From NCBI GenBank assembly GCA_023454175.1, contig JAEXRW010000040.1, positions 1 to 64,000 on the forward strand: DNA of 64,000 bases, written 5' to 3'. Of this stretch, positions 25,417 through 34,693 are shown piece by piece. Under the pieces are notes generated by a model that searched no databases, had not been told where the DNA came from, and saw only the letters and a program-made list of their open reading frames with translations. This DNA is from Bacillota bacterium (GTDB lineage: Bacteria > Bacillota > Clostridia > Christensenellales > JAEXRW01). Position 1 is the first letter of the stretch. Every line of letters starts with the position of its first letter. Position numbers and translations under genes: made by a program.

Positions 25417-25861
25417 ATCCGCATTCAGCCCCTTCTACTTGCATTTTCCAGTTTATCATAGCTTCCATTTGTGTCCATCCTGTGAACTTTCTATAAACGT
25501 GCTGTTAATAAACAGGGCCCGGTACTCCATCAGATAGTCCTGCGTCAGCTGGAAATCCATATGTCTTGTAAAAAGCGGTACGAATGGTACCCAAATTCCC
25601 ATAGATCAGTCATAAGAGGCATCAGATCATGTTGCACACATAAGCAACTCGCATATGATTCAGATATGGGCAGATACTGCAAGGGATGGGTGCTGGAAGG
25701 CAGCCCATGCTGTTCGATTATTGCATCAGCGCACAAAATATGCAATAATTGCTATGGAGTGCTAATTATTGGTCTGCCTTGCGGCGCACTGCCGCCATGC
25801 TACACGATGGTCCGGGCGTGAAAACAGTTCCACGAATATTGCATTCAGGAGGAAAAAGCCT
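25417..25861. other. Divergent intergenic region of 445 bases
   Basis: It lies between the leftward export operon and the rightward RCC1 gene. An inverted repeat TTATTGCAT-N13-ATGCAATAA is at 25718-25748. Several short frames exist but none has a good ribosome binding site or sensible composition. Confidence 0.6.
25718..25748. promoter_or_regulatory. Inverted repeat, possible operator
   Basis: TTATTGCAT and ATGCAATAA are perfect 9-bp arms with a 13-base spacer, in the region between divergent genes and about 115 bases upstream of the RCC1 lipoprotein start. Confidence 0.45.
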
Positions 25862-27256
25862 ATGAAACGGGTATGGGTATGCATATTGGCTGTTTTGGCT
25901 GTACTCACCCTGGGCGGATGTGCGCAGCAGGCTGCGCCTGCGGCATCGCCGTCACCGTCTGTAAAAGTCTATATGCCCACGATGGCCCCGTTGCCTTCGC
26001 TCGTAATGCCGCAGGTGATAAGGACCGCCCCGCCGCTGAACATCCGGAATCCATATGGATACACGGAATACCCGGCGCCTTCGCCGCAGAATGCCGCCGT
26101 CACGCTCCCAGAAAGCGGGGCAGCGCGGGTGACCGCCGTCTATTCGGGCTGCAGCGCCACTTCCTGTTTCCTGCTCAAAAGCGATGGCAGCATGTGGGCC
26201 TGGGGTTATAACGAGCGCGGCGAGTTGGGTGACGGTACGGGGAAGACCCCACCGCCGCCTTCAAATGGTGCTTATGTGAAGACTGCCGTGAAAGTCATGG
26301 ACGGCGTGAAAGAGGTGGCAGCAGGAAAACACCACACGCTGATGCTCAAACAGGACGGGAGCCTGTGGGGATGCGGCAGCAACGAATACGGACAGTTGGG
26401 CTCGTTGAATAGGCAGGATGCCCTGGTACCTGTCAAGATCATGGACCATGTGCTCACAGCAGCCGCGGGCGGCATGCATTCGCTGGCGGTGAGCGGTGAT
26501 GGAAGCCTATGGGCATGGGGCAGGAACGAAAACGGGCAGCTGGGCGATGGCAGCACGAAAGACAGCGCGGCGCCCGTCAGGATATTCAGTGGTGTGAAAG
26601 CGGTTGCTGCGGGTGAAAATCATTCGATGGCGCTGCTGGCGGACGGCACGCTGTGGACCTGGGGGGACAACGCTTCCGGGCAGTTGGGCGACGGCACCAC
26701 GAAAGATCGGCTAAAACCCAAAAAGATCATGAAAGGTGTGGCGGGACTGGCCGCCGGGGACGGGCAGGGGATCACAAAATCCACGCCCGCGACCTACATC
26801 ACTACATACCAGCTGAAAAAGAAGCACGGATTCTGGATGATGGTACCCCATAGGAGTCCGTTAACGTATACGTATTACCCCGGACGGGACGGGGACTTTT
26901 CACTGGCGGTCAAGGCCGACGGCACCCTGTGGGCGTGGGGATGCAACGGACACGGCCAGCTGGGCAACGGAAAAACAAAAAACAGCGCAAAGCCCGTTAA
27001 GGTGCTGGGCGGCGTCAAAACAGCGGTAGCGGGCGGCAGCTTTGCTTTGGCTTTAAAAGAAGACGGCAGCCTGTGGGTCTGGGGCACGCGGGACTTTGCA
27101 CAGCTGGCGGGGGGCAGCGCCGCTGCTGCGGCCAAACCGAAGCAGCTGATGCAGGGAGTGGCTTGCGTAGCTGCGAGCTATACGGGCGTGATCGTACTCC
27201 GGTACGATGGAAGCATCGCGGAATGCCTGACTGCCGCTACGACGCCCGCGCCATAA
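25862..27256 (+). CDS. RCC1-repeat lipoprotein
   Basis: A 464-residue exported lipoprotein. The ATG at 25862 follows AGGAGG; the signal ends with the lipobox LGGC (about residue 20). After a proline-rich linker it forms an RCC1-type seven-bladed propeller: the units read LWAWGxNExGQLGDGS and are visible six times (WAWGYNERGELGDGT, WGCGSNEYGQLGS, WAWGRNENGQLGDGS, WTWGDNASGQLGDGT, WAWGCNGHGQLGNG, WVWGTRDFAQLAGG). A longer insert (residues about 310-340) separates blades four and five. It probably binds a partner at the cell surface; the partner is unknown. It is monocistronic. Confidence 0.92.
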   Translation: MKRVWVCILAVLAVLTLGGCAQQAAPAASPSPSVKVYMPTMAPLPSLVMPQVIRTAPPLNIRNPYGYTEYPAPSPQNAAVTLPESGAARVTAVYSGCSATSCFLLKSDGSMWAWGYNERGELGDGTGKTPPPPSNGAYVKTAVKVMDGVKEVAAGKHHTLMLKQDGSLWGCGSNEYGQLGSLNRQDALVPVKIMDHVLTAAAGGMHSLAVSGDGSLWAWGRNENGQLGDGSTKDSAAPVRIFSGVKAVAAGENHSMALLADGTLWTWGDNASGQLGDGTTKDRLKPKKIMKGVAGLAAGDGQGITKSTPATYITTYQLKKKHGFWMMVPHRSPLTYTYYPGRDGDFSLAVKADGTLWAWGCNGHGQLGNGKTKNSAKPVKVLGGVKTAVAGGSFALALKEDGSLWVWGTRDFAQLAGGSAAAAAKPKQLMQGVACVAASYTGVIVLRYDGSIAECLTAATTPAP

Positions 27257-27496
27257 ACCCCGGGAAATCGGTTTAAAGCGTCTTTTAGCCAATGAACAGA
27301 ATTGATTTTATACTTATAAAGACGGACAGGGAAATGGTCTCATTAAGGGCGTGGCAGTCTTTGCTTCCCCGCTCTTCCTTTATTCATGATCCGGTCGCAT
27401 GACTTACGGTTTATAAGCGCACTTCACAAATTATTGAAAAGTGAAAGGAACGTGGCTGCGTGCATTTCCATATGATGGTTATGGAGATGATTATAT

Positions 27497-27787
27497 ATGT
27501 CTGATAGACTGCATACGCATAACTATATTGATGAGACCACTTTCGTCGATGGCCACCTGCATCGCATGTGGGGGGTGACGAGCGCGGAGCCCTTCACGCC
27601 CGGCCACGTTCACCATATGTCCGGCAATACCACGCTGGATGACGGACATTTTCATGTTTATGATGTCATTACCTCTCCCGGCAGGCGGAAAGGCCCCCAC
27701 GGCCATTTTCATGAGTACCGGGGGGATACGCAGGTCGCCGAGGAGCATACCCACGGTTTCAGGGGCTTTACTTCATTGGCCTTGTGA
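27497..27787 (+). CDS. ymaF-like: YmaF-like histidine-rich protein
   Basis: A 96-residue protein built from histidine-rich repeats (DGHLHRMWGVTS, PGHVHHMSGNTT, DGHFHVYDVIT, HGHFHEYRGDT, EHTHGFRGFTS), matching the YmaF family of Firmicutes. HxH pairs recur about every 20 residues and could bind metal, but no function is established that I can name. GGAGATG precedes the ATG. It stands alone and ends at a bidirectional terminator shared with the uracil permease. Confidence 0.8.
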   Translation: MSDRLHTHNYIDETTFVDGHLHRMWGVTSAEPFTPGHVHHMSGNTTLDDGHFHVYDVITSPGRRKGPHGHFHEYRGDTQVAEEHTHGFRGFTSLAL

Positions 27788-27803
27788 AGGTTACTTTAAT
27801 TGC

Positions 27804-27837
27804 ATGGAAAAGGCGCGGATGACCGCGCCTTTTCCAT
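27804..27837. terminator. Bidirectional terminator between ymaF-like gene and permease
   Basis: A perfect 15-bp stem (27804-27818 with 27823-27837) and a 4-base loop; AAAA/TTTT runs sit inside both arms. It serves two convergent genes. Confidence 0.9.
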
Positions 27838-27860
27838 ATGAGTAATGTATGATTGCTTTT

Positions 27861-29261
27861 TTATTTATCCGCCGTCCGCTTGTCGATTGCCGCTTCTTCT
27901 TCCCGGTCGTTGGTCAGTTTCAGCTTGTCCAGGATGTAGAAGACCAGGCTCAGCAGCATGCCCACCAGCGCCGCCAGGATCATGCCCGTTATCGGCACGC
28001 CAAAGAGATCGATGGAGATGCCCGAAAGCCCGATGACGAAGATGACGGCTGTGAGCACCAGGTTGCGGGATTTGGAGAAATCCACCTTCGAGTCCACCAT
28101 CACGCGGATACCGGATGCGGCGATCATGCCGTACAGCAGGATGGATACACCGCCGATGACGGCCCAGGGGATGGTGTTGATGAAAGCCGTGAATTTGCCG
28201 ATGAATGCGATGACCATGGAGATGACCGCCGCGCCGCCGATGACGCGCACGCTGTACACCTTTGTCACCGCCATCACGCCGATATTCTCGCCGTATGTCG
28301 TCGTCGGCACCGCGCCTACCAGGCCCGAGATGGTGGTGGAGACGTAGTCGGCCAGCATCGAGCGGTGCAGGCCGGGGTCTTTGATGAGGTCCCTGCCCAC
28401 CACTTCGCTCGTCACGATCTGATGGCCGATATGCTCCGTGGTCAATACCAGTATGGCAGGAATGATGGCGATGATCGAGCCGATGTCAAACATGGGCAGC
28501 TGCACATGGGGCAGCGCGACCCAGGGTGCCGCACTCAGCTTTGTGAAGTCTGCAAGCCCGAAGCAGATCGCTGCGATATAGCCCGCCACGATGGCCAGCA
28601 GGATGGGGATCACCGCGAAGAATTTCCGCAGGCATACCGAGCCGAATACTGCCACGGCGAGCGTGATGAGGAATACCCATACATTAGCACCCGAGATGGG
28701 CGTGATAACCGAGGATAATTGCAGTGTGGTGTCGCCTTTGGCGATGGCGTCGAAAAGAGGGTTCAGGTTCACGGGCAATAGCCCTGCGTTTTTCGCGGCC
28801 GTGCCCGCCAGTTCGAGGCCGATGAGCGCCACCACAGGGCCCATGGCCGCCGGGGGCATTACGACCTTGATCCAGTTCGTGCCGAATTTCCAGATGATCA
28901 CGGCGATGATCATGCCCACCACACCCACGGCGATATAGCCGCCCTGCGCGTAAGCAAATGCCTGGTCATATCCGCCGGGCTCGGGGCGGACGATGCCGTT
29001 CTTCATGGCCATGGCCAGTACCGCAAAGGTGGGCGAAAGAAAGGCGAAACTGGAACCAAGGAAAGCGGGTGCCTTGCCCTTTGTGAAGAGGATGAAAAGG
29101 AGGGTGCCTACGCCGTTCATGATGAGGACGATGCCGGGGTCGATGCCGAAAAGGATGGGGACGAGGATGGATGCGCCGAACATGGCGAAAAGGTGCTGGA
29201 GACTCAGGGGGATCCATTGGGAAAGGGGCACTTTGTCCTGGACCTGGATGATTTTTCGCAA
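27861..29261 (-). CDS. uraA-like: Uracil/xanthine permease (NCS2 family)
   Basis: A 466-residue membrane protein that imports a nucleobase, most likely uracil, with protons. It has the NCS2 layout of 14 segments, an N-terminal QHLFAMFGASILVPILFG block, and the family region with LTTEHIGHQIVTSEVVGRDL followed by AVPTTTYGENIGVMAVTKV, which carries the uracil-type PTTTYGENIG signature. A TTG start at 29261 is preceded by AGGAGGT and is used here. The C-terminal tail is acidic. No PyrR-binding attenuator was recognised upstream, so regulation is not clear. Confidence 0.92.
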   Translation of the reverse strand: MRKIIQVQDKVPLSQWIPLSLQHLFAMFGASILVPILFGIDPGIVLIMNGVGTLLFILFTKGKAPAFLGSSFAFLSPTFAVLAMAMKNGIVRPEPGGYDQAFAYAQGGYIAVGVVGMIIAVIIWKFGTNWIKVVMPPAAMGPVVALIGLELAGTAAKNAGLLPVNLNPLFDAIAKGDTTLQLSSVITPISGANVWVFLITLAVAVFGSVCLRKFFAVIPILLAIVAGYIAAICFGLADFTKLSAAPWVALPHVQLPMFDIGSIIAIIPAILVLTTEHIGHQIVTSEVVGRDLIKDPGLHRSMLADYVSTTISGLVGAVPTTTYGENIGVMAVTKVYSVRVIGGAAVISMVIAFIGKFTAFINTIPWAVIGGVSILLYGMIAASGIRVMVDSKVDFSKSRNLVLTAVIFVIGLSGISIDLFGVPITGMILAALVGMLLSLVFYILDKLKLTNDREEEAAIDKRTADK

Positions 29262-29417
29262 AATTCCCTACCTCCTGTTATGAAATTTGTAACGGGCACA
29301 TTGTCGAAAATTATAACATAATGTCGACTGCTCGTCATGACGTTTCGCGAAACTTGAAGCAGATATGTATTATGTTGCACGCATGTAAATCAGATATGTG
29401 TGTTTTGCCACAGACAT

Positions 29418-29442
29418 GGAAAAGCCCGCATTTCCTGCGGGT
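29418..29442 (-). terminator. Terminator of the sortase gene
   Basis: CCCGCA pairs with TGCGGG around a 5-nt loop and is followed on the minus strand by CTTTTCC. Confidence 0.7.
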
Positions 29443-29513
29443 TCCCTGTGAGGTTTCACATGCCGTTTTTCAATCATAAAACGCAACGATTTGTGTTTGT
29501 TGGCTGCGGCTTT

Positions 29514-30233
29514 TTATGGCTGCGAAAATATACACCGTACCAGCAGCCTCCGGTTGCCCTGGCTGGTGCAAGTCACCAGCGTCAGGACTGTATCCCCCGT
29601 ATACCTGTCCAGCGCCTCGGGCTCGTCGGGCTTGATCACCTGCGTCTCATACACGGAGTAATGGTATGCCTTCCCGCCGGGTGCGTCGAATTCCACAGCG
29701 TCCCCGGCCTTCAGCTGGTCCAGCTTGCCGAAGTGCGCGCCGTTTGCGTAGTTGTGGCCGGTGATGATGGTATTTCCCTTCTCTCCCGGCAGCACTCCGC
29801 CGAAAAAGCAGATGGATACTTTCAATGCCTTGTCTGTGGTTTTTGAAATGACCGGAAGCTCCACGCCGATTTTCCCGATTATCAGTTTGCCGATCACGTC
29901 ATACCCGGGCAGCGATATGGCAGCCTGTTGCGGTTCCACTTCCGGCTTGTCTGGCTGTACATAGCCTTCCTCGGTCGCGGCGGGAGAGGCCGGTGGGGAT
30001 GCCTGGGCCGCCTTCTGCTCGTACGCACCCAGCAGGGACTTTGCGCTTTGCGCAGCGGTATCCCCCTCGCTGTAGATGCACCAGTATGTGATGCCCGCGG
30101 CGATGAGCAGTAAAAGCCATAACCCGCCCAGCAACAGGATGATGTTGTTTCGGCGGTCCTTAAAAGGCATACGCCGCATCAGCCTGTGCCAGTGTCCCAT
30201 GTGTTTTTCCTTTGCCCGAAGCAGATCGTCCAT
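29514..30233 (-). CDS. Sortase, class D-like transpeptidase
   Basis: A 239-residue membrane-anchored enzyme that attaches surface proteins to the cell wall or builds pili. One helix (about residues 30-52) leads to a Pro/Ala linker, then the sortase barrel. The catalytic His is in IITGHNYANG, the Cys in LTLVTC and the Arg in RRLLVRC. The short TLxTC pattern fits class D best; class assignment by eye is uncertain. No substrate with an obvious LPXTG is encoded in the window, and the giant Sdr protein has none, so its substrates probably lie elsewhere or use a variant signal. Confidence 0.88.
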   Translation of the reverse strand: MDDLLRAKEKHMGHWHRLMRRMPFKDRRNNIILLLGGLWLLLLIAAGITYWCIYSEGDTAAQSAKSLLGAYEQKAAQASPPASPAATEEGYVQPDKPEVEPQQAAISLPGYDVIGKLIIGKIGVELPVISKTTDKALKVSICFFGGVLPGEKGNTIITGHNYANGAHFGKLDQLKAGDAVEFDAPGGKAYHYSVYETQVIKPDEPEALDRYTGDTVLTLVTCTSQGNRRLLVRCIFSQP

Positions 30234-30340
30234 TTTCCTCGCTTCCTGTGGGTTGAATGGCTTTATCTTACCATCGTCTGGTGAAAATAAAAAGCGGTGT
30301 CTGCTTTCACAGTACGGTCGGCAGGCGTCCCCGGCTTATG

Positions 30341-30374
30341 CAAAAAGCCAGCCCGCTGGGGATTCCGGCTGGAT
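30341..30374 (-). terminator. Terminator after the M15 peptidase gene
   Basis: CCAGCC pairs with GGCTGG around a 13-nt loop, followed on the minus strand by CTTTTTGC. Confidence 0.65.
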
Positions 30375-30400
30375 TTTCATGCCTGGGGAAGGTGGAAGCT

Positions 30401-31282
30401 TTATAGGGCCTTTGCGAAGTGCTGGTAGTCCGGCTCCTTCCAGCTCCCGCCCCACGAAAAGCCGTGGTCGAGGAAAAGTTTGTAGAGCAGGTCGCCTTTT
30501 CGGATGATATAGGGCAGGTCCAGCTTCCGGTCCACATAGGGTTTGCTCTCGGGCGGCTCGATCTTTTTCTTCCCGTTGATGGTCACGATATAGGGGTTGT
30601 ACAGCGGGTTGATGTCGATGGCCAGCCCCAGCGCGTGCTTGGACAGCGTTTTGGTCCCCTCCACATAGCGGAAATTGAAGCTCGAAGTGTTATTGTCCGC
30701 CATCGAGAGGTCGTCGTCCGCGTCGTAGTCGTCTGCCAGCTTCATTTTCTCAATGGGATATTTGTTTTTGTACAATTGCCGGAAGATCTTCACGATATCC
30801 TTTGCGATGCCTTTGTTGACCACCAGTTCCCCCGCGTGCGTCTTCCCGTCGAAGCCGTAGTGCAGCACCCGCACGTAGCGCAGGTCGCTCCGCTTCGTCG
30901 TGCACTTCTTGCCAAATGTCTTCCCGTCCATCCGCGCAAAGACTGCTTCGGGTATCGTTTGCGCTGCAAAACAGGCGTCCAGCGTCTTTTCGTCCACGTC
31001 CGTGATATCGATGGCCGTAGTGGCGGGCACGCTTTTTGTATGTTGGATAAACGCCGCCTTCCCCTCCGACCCGCTCGTTTGCTCTGGTGTAGGCATCGTG
31101 GTGGCCGTGCTGCTCAGCGCCTCCTCCGGTGTGTCCGCAGGCAGGGACGTCGTGGCAGCAGGCGTTGCGGTGGTCGTAGGCGTAACGGTTTCGGATGGTT
31201 TTTCATCCATGTCTTTCACCCCGCAGGATGTGAATAGCAGTGAGAGTATGATGCTTGCAGATAATAAGTACCTTGCCTTCAT
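30401..31282 (-). CDS. Lipoprotein with M15-type zinc peptidase domain
   Basis: A 293-residue lipoprotein (lipobox FTSC, about residue 20) with a Thr/Ala/Pro-rich linker to about residue 75, then a helical region and an M15-type peptidase. The zinc site reads SKHALGLAIDINP (His and Asp) and PDYQHF near the end (His), with W in GSWKEPDYQHF, as in the L-Ala-D-Glu or D-Ala-D-Ala carboxypeptidase groups. The expected substrate is the peptidoglycan stem peptide outside the membrane. It follows the prenyl synthase gene on the same strand after 50 bases. Confidence 0.88.
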   Translation of the reverse strand: MKARYLLSASIILSLLFTSCGVKDMDEKPSETVTPTTTATPAATTSLPADTPEEALSSTATTMPTPEQTSGSEGKAAFIQHTKSVPATTAIDITDVDEKTLDACFAAQTIPEAVFARMDGKTFGKKCTTKRSDLRYVRVLHYGFDGKTHAGELVVNKGIAKDIVKIFRQLYKNKYPIEKMKLADDYDADDDLSMADNNTSSFNFRYVEGTKTLSKHALGLAIDINPLYNPYIVTINGKKKIEPPESKPYVDRKLDLPYIIRKGDLLYKLFLDHGFSWGGSWKEPDYQHFAKAL

Positions 31283-31332
31283 GTTTGCATGCCTCTGTGG
31301 TTATAGCGGTTCGGGAGTGTGGTAAACAACAC

Positions 31333-32220
31333 TTATGTATCCCTGTTTAATACATAATCGCACAGTTGCGCGAAAAACCCATGTCTGTCGATGGGTTGTA
31401 CCATTCGTTTGGCGGTGTCCATATGCGCTTTCGCCTCTGCCCTCGCCTTGTCCACCCCTAATAGTGAGGAATATGTGGTCTTGTGGTTTTTCTGGTCCAG
31501 CCCCGTATCCTTCCCCAGCTTCGCCGCGTCCCCCGTCTCGTCCAGGATGTCGTCGGTGATCTGGAAGGCCACCCCGAAATGATACGCGTATTCCCCCATC
31601 GTTGTGATGTCCTGTTCGCTCCCCCCGCCGATGGCCGCTCCCGCCTTCACCGCGCCCATGAACATGGCCGCAGTCTTGCGGTGGTGGATCTCTTCCAGAA
31701 GAACGATGTCCTTCGGCTTGTCTTCGGTTTGCACGTCGGTGGCCTGCCCCAGCAGCATGCCCGTGACCCCCGCCCCCTTTGCGACCTCGTAGATGGCCCG
31801 CATGTATGCGGCGCTTTTCTCTGGGTTTTGGATGGCGTGTTTCGTCATGATTTCGAAGGCGTAGCTGAGTAATCCATCCCCGGCTAATATCGCCATGTCC
31901 TCGCCGTAAGCGAGGTGGTTGCAGGGCTTTCCCCTGCGCAGCGTCCCGTTGTCCATCGCCGGAAGGTCGTCGTGGATCAGCGAATACGCGTGGATCATCT
32001 CCATCGCGCACCCGAAAGGCACGCTGTCTGCAGGATCGACATTGAACAGCCTGCACGCTTCGGTGAGCATCGTCATCCGCAGCCGCTTTCCCCCCGCCTC
32101 GATGCTGTACCGCATCGCCTCGTAGATAGTGGAATGGCTGGTTTTCAGCCCGTCGAAATACCTGTTGATGTATCGGTTGCCCTCTTCAGCTTTTTCTTTC
32201 AGGTACTGCCCGAAGTCCAA
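31333..32220 (-). CDS. ispA-like: Geranylgeranyl/farnesyl diphosphate synthase (IspA type)
   Basis: A 295-residue cytoplasmic prenyltransferase that condenses isopentenyl diphosphate with an allylic diphosphate. The first Asp-rich motif is DDLPAMDN (after SLIH), the second DDILDETGD, and GGKRLRM supplies the substrate-binding Lys/Arg. The length is normal for the IspA group of Firmicutes. Product chain length depends on the residues before the first motif (HAYSLIHDD), which fit a short-chain (C15) enzyme, but I am not certain. Confidence 0.94.
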   Translation of the reverse strand: MDFGQYLKEKAEEGNRYINRYFDGLKTSHSTIYEAMRYSIEAGGKRLRMTMLTEACRLFNVDPADSVPFGCAMEMIHAYSLIHDDLPAMDNGTLRRGKPCNHLAYGEDMAILAGDGLLSYAFEIMTKHAIQNPEKSAAYMRAIYEVAKGAGVTGMLLGQATDVQTEDKPKDIVLLEEIHHRKTAAMFMGAVKAGAAIGGGSEQDITTMGEYAYHFGVAFQITDDILDETGDAAKLGKDTGLDQKNHKTTYSSLLGVDKARAEAKAHMDTAKRMVQPIDRHGFFAQLCDYVLNRDT

Positions 32221-32280
32221 ATTTGGATGCCTCCTGCTGGTTCAGTTTGGGCTTATTATACCACGTTGCATTATAATATC

Positions 32281-32308
32281 AAAAAACCATGCCTTTTGCG
32301 GCATGGTT
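32281..32308 (-). terminator. Terminator of the DUF5050-like lipoprotein gene
   Basis: A 9-bp perfect stem AACCATGCC/GGCATGGTT with a 6-nt loop, followed on the minus strand by TTTTTT. Confidence 0.9.
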
Positions 32309-32326
32309 CCTGATCTGCCTGCATTC

Positions 32327-33709
32327 TTATTCGCCACTGTCTTCGCTGTAGAAGCCCGTGTCCACCTTTTCCACGTTTCCCCCTGTCATTTGGATGCGGT
32401 AGTGCCCACAGTAGAGTGTGCTGGGCCCTTCATCGGTGATTTCATATTCGAAATAGACCCAGCCGTCCCTTGCATCGTAGACATGAACGAATGTTTCCCC
32501 CGGATAGTCCAGTTTCTGTTGGATCGCTTTTTCATCCGGCACTTTCACTTTCATCTTTTTAACGTTCTCGCATTTTGTGTCGGAGATATAAAATGCGCTT
32601 TCGTTAAAAAGGGAGAAATAGAGCTTGCCGTCCTTTGAAAAGCGCTCCATATCGCCGTATTTCAGCTTTTTCCTTCCCGAGCCGTCCTGGTTGTAGCGGT
32701 AGGTGTCCCAATGTCCGAAATCCCCGAAAGACAGGTTTTCGTCCGCATAAAGGTACCGCCCTGCCATATCGAAACGGAAGCCTTTGACCTTCAGATTCTT
32801 ATCCCCGCTGCCATCCTGTTTCATGCGGTGGATGTAATAGTAGTTTTCTCCGCTCCCCGGGTCTTCCATGGGGTTGTCTATGTCGAAATAGTATATCCAC
32901 CCGTCCAGGTATACCCTGCTGTCCGTATACCAGCTGCCTCCGTCTCCCCTCTCCGCCGCGCCGCCGCCTGCTTTCATTGTGTAGTAACCGGTGAAAAGGA
33001 TATTGCCCGCGCCGTCTTCCAGTTCATAGGTGAAGCGCAGCTTTCCGTCTTCGAGATGCAAATAGGATATCTGGATGACGGGGTCGGTTTTGATCATCTT
33101 TTTCACTTCGGGCAGGGGGTCTCTTTCCTCCGGCGGGGTGATGGGATAACGCTGCACGTTTTTGAAATCCAGGTCCGTTTTGTAGATGGCTCCTTCATAG
33201 GTGGTGTAATAGATGCTCTCCGGGCTGGTATATTGTATCTGTATGTCTTTGCCGACCGGTTCCTTTCCGGTCCCGTCCGGGTTCACCCGGTACGTATCCC
33301 AGTGGGGTATGGCAGCGCCCTCTGTTTCCATGTTTACATAGAGATGGTCTCCGCAGACGAAAATGCGGCTGCAGGCGATGCCCAGGTTCTCATCCTCGCT
33401 ACCGCTCTTTTTCTTCCGGTGCAGCGCGAAGTTCTGTTCCCCGTTGCTTCCCTTATTGGTGTTGCCTGTATCCAGGTAATAGTACCAGTCGCCGTATTCG
33501 GTTTGGTATTCAGATGTGGTCTCCCCATTTTCCGGTTCCGTGGTTTCCGGGGTCGGCCTGGCCGGGCTGGATGCAAGGGATTGTTCAGGCGGACTGCCCT
33601 GTGAGGGCGGCGCGCTTGCAGGCAACAGGCCTGCCGGTGTGCTGCATCCCGCCAGCGCCAGCGTGAAAAGGATCAGCCATGTTGCCGGGATCACTATGTG
33701 CCGTTTCAT
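32327..33709 (-). CDS. DUF5050-like beta-propeller lipoprotein
   Basis: A 460-residue lipoprotein (lipobox LAGC, residue about 21), with a Pro/Ser/Glu-rich linker to about residue 65. The rest repeats the pattern WxYYxD-(n)-HRMKxDGSGDKNL with Tyr and Gly spacing (NFALHRKKKSGSEDENL, YYIHRMKQDGSGDKNL), as in DUF5050 propeller-like domains. Blocks such as HWDTYRVNPDGTG and HWDTYRYNQDGSG recur, so about six blades are present. Function unknown; a sensor or binding surface outside the cell is likely from the fold. A second such protein lies at 57534-58661. Confidence 0.85.
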   Translation of the reverse strand: MKRHIVIPATWLILFTLALAGCSTPAGLLPASAPPSQGSPPEQSLASSPARPTPETTEPENGETTSEYQTEYGDWYYYLDTGNTNKGSNGEQNFALHRKKKSGSEDENLGIACSRIFVCGDHLYVNMETEGAAIPHWDTYRVNPDGTGKEPVGKDIQIQYTSPESIYYTTYEGAIYKTDLDFKNVQRYPITPPEERDPLPEVKKMIKTDPVIQISYLHLEDGKLRFTYELEDGAGNILFTGYYTMKAGGGAAERGDGGSWYTDSRVYLDGWIYYFDIDNPMEDPGSGENYYYIHRMKQDGSGDKNLKVKGFRFDMAGRYLYADENLSFGDFGHWDTYRYNQDGSGRKKLKYGDMERFSKDGKLYFSLFNESAFYISDTKCENVKKMKVKVPDEKAIQQKLDYPGETFVHVYDARDGWVYFEYEITDEGPSTLYCGHYRIQMTGGNVEKVDTGFYSEDSGE

Positions 33710-33762
33710 CGCTTCATCCCCACCCTTTCAATTCCTTTATTTGAATAATATAAAATAGCGAG

Positions 33763-34551
33763 TCAATAATGCGATCTTTGGCTTATTGCAGTTCTTATGA
33801 ATTCACAGATACGTTCATACATCGGCCCCGCCTCGGTGGGATGGAAATAGCTGTGGCCCGACCGTTCCAGCATCATTACCTCCGGGCGGCAATGGATCAA
33901 TCCCCGTTCCAGTATCCCTGCGCTCTTCCACGCCACCGTCTGGTCGCTTTTGGACTGGATGATGAGCACGGGTGCCTGCACCCTGCTCAGCGACTTCCTT
34001 GTCCCGCGCATCAGCCGCAGCAGGTCCATCCCGCGCGGCCAGGACGAAAGGTGGTGCCGTATGGGCTTCAGCGCGATGCTGAATACGCTGCGTTCAAATC
34101 GCATGAGGTCGTCGTCCTTCTCCGGGTCGCCCCAAAACATCCGGATCGATTGGGGCAGCACATGGTAGTTGTTGCGCAGCCGCATGGGTACGGATATCAG
34201 CACGATCCCGTCCGCCCCGCTTTGCATGGCTTCGTTCAGGGACAGCAACCCCCCCAGCGAGTGCCCGATGAAGATGATCCGCTTGTATTTTTGACGAAGT
34301 TCCGCCGCGGTTTGTTCCACGGCCCGCATCCATGCGTCCCGGCCCTCCTGGGCAAACTCCTTCGCGCTCCCCCCGTGTCCCGGCAGCAGGATGGCCCTGG
34401 CTGTGTACCCCTGTTCGTGCAATATCCGCGCCAGCGGTTTGAATTGCACCGGGCTCCCCAGGAACCCGTGCACCATCAGCACGGCCGTCTCCGCCCCCGC
34501 GCACTCCAGCAGATAGGGGCGGTGCGGGTTTTCAGTCGTTCGCATGTCCAT
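33763..34551 (-). CDS. Alpha/beta hydrolase (carboxylesterase-like)
   Basis: A 262-residue cytoplasmic enzyme. The nucleophile elbow is GHSLGG (about residue 97), the acid is in IIQSKSDQTV and the catalytic His in ERSGHSYF, all in canonical order. The oxyanion segment is MVHGFLGSP. The cap resembles carboxylesterases and monoacylglycerol lipases. Substrate unknown. It precedes the DUF5050-like gene by 53 bases on the same strand, with no link in function visible. Confidence 0.92.
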   Translation of the reverse strand: MDMRTTENPHRPYLLECAGAETAVLMVHGFLGSPVQFKPLARILHEQGYTARAILLPGHGGSAKEFAQEGRDAWMRAVEQTAAELRQKYKRIIFIGHSLGGLLSLNEAMQSGADGIVLISVPMRLRNNYHVLPQSIRMFWGDPEKDDDLMRFERSVFSIALKPIRHHLSSWPRGMDLLRLMRGTRKSLSRVQAPVLIIQSKSDQTVAWKSAGILERGLIHCRPEVMMLERSGHSYFHPTEAGPMYERICEFIRTAISQRSHY

Positions 34552-34693
34552 TTGTTATAACCCAACCCAGATTTTGATCGTATGCGCATAATTTTCCGCG
34601 CCCCGCAGAGTTTCCAAAGAGGTTCCCACGTATCACTTTGACAAAGGGTTATCCCTGCGGTTTCACATGATCATGCCCGCAAGGCATACCATA

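Noticed and set aside
25545..25745. A 66-codon minus frame in the divergent region
   Set aside because: It lacks a ribosome binding site and contains no recognisable pattern; it overlaps the operator-like inverted repeat.
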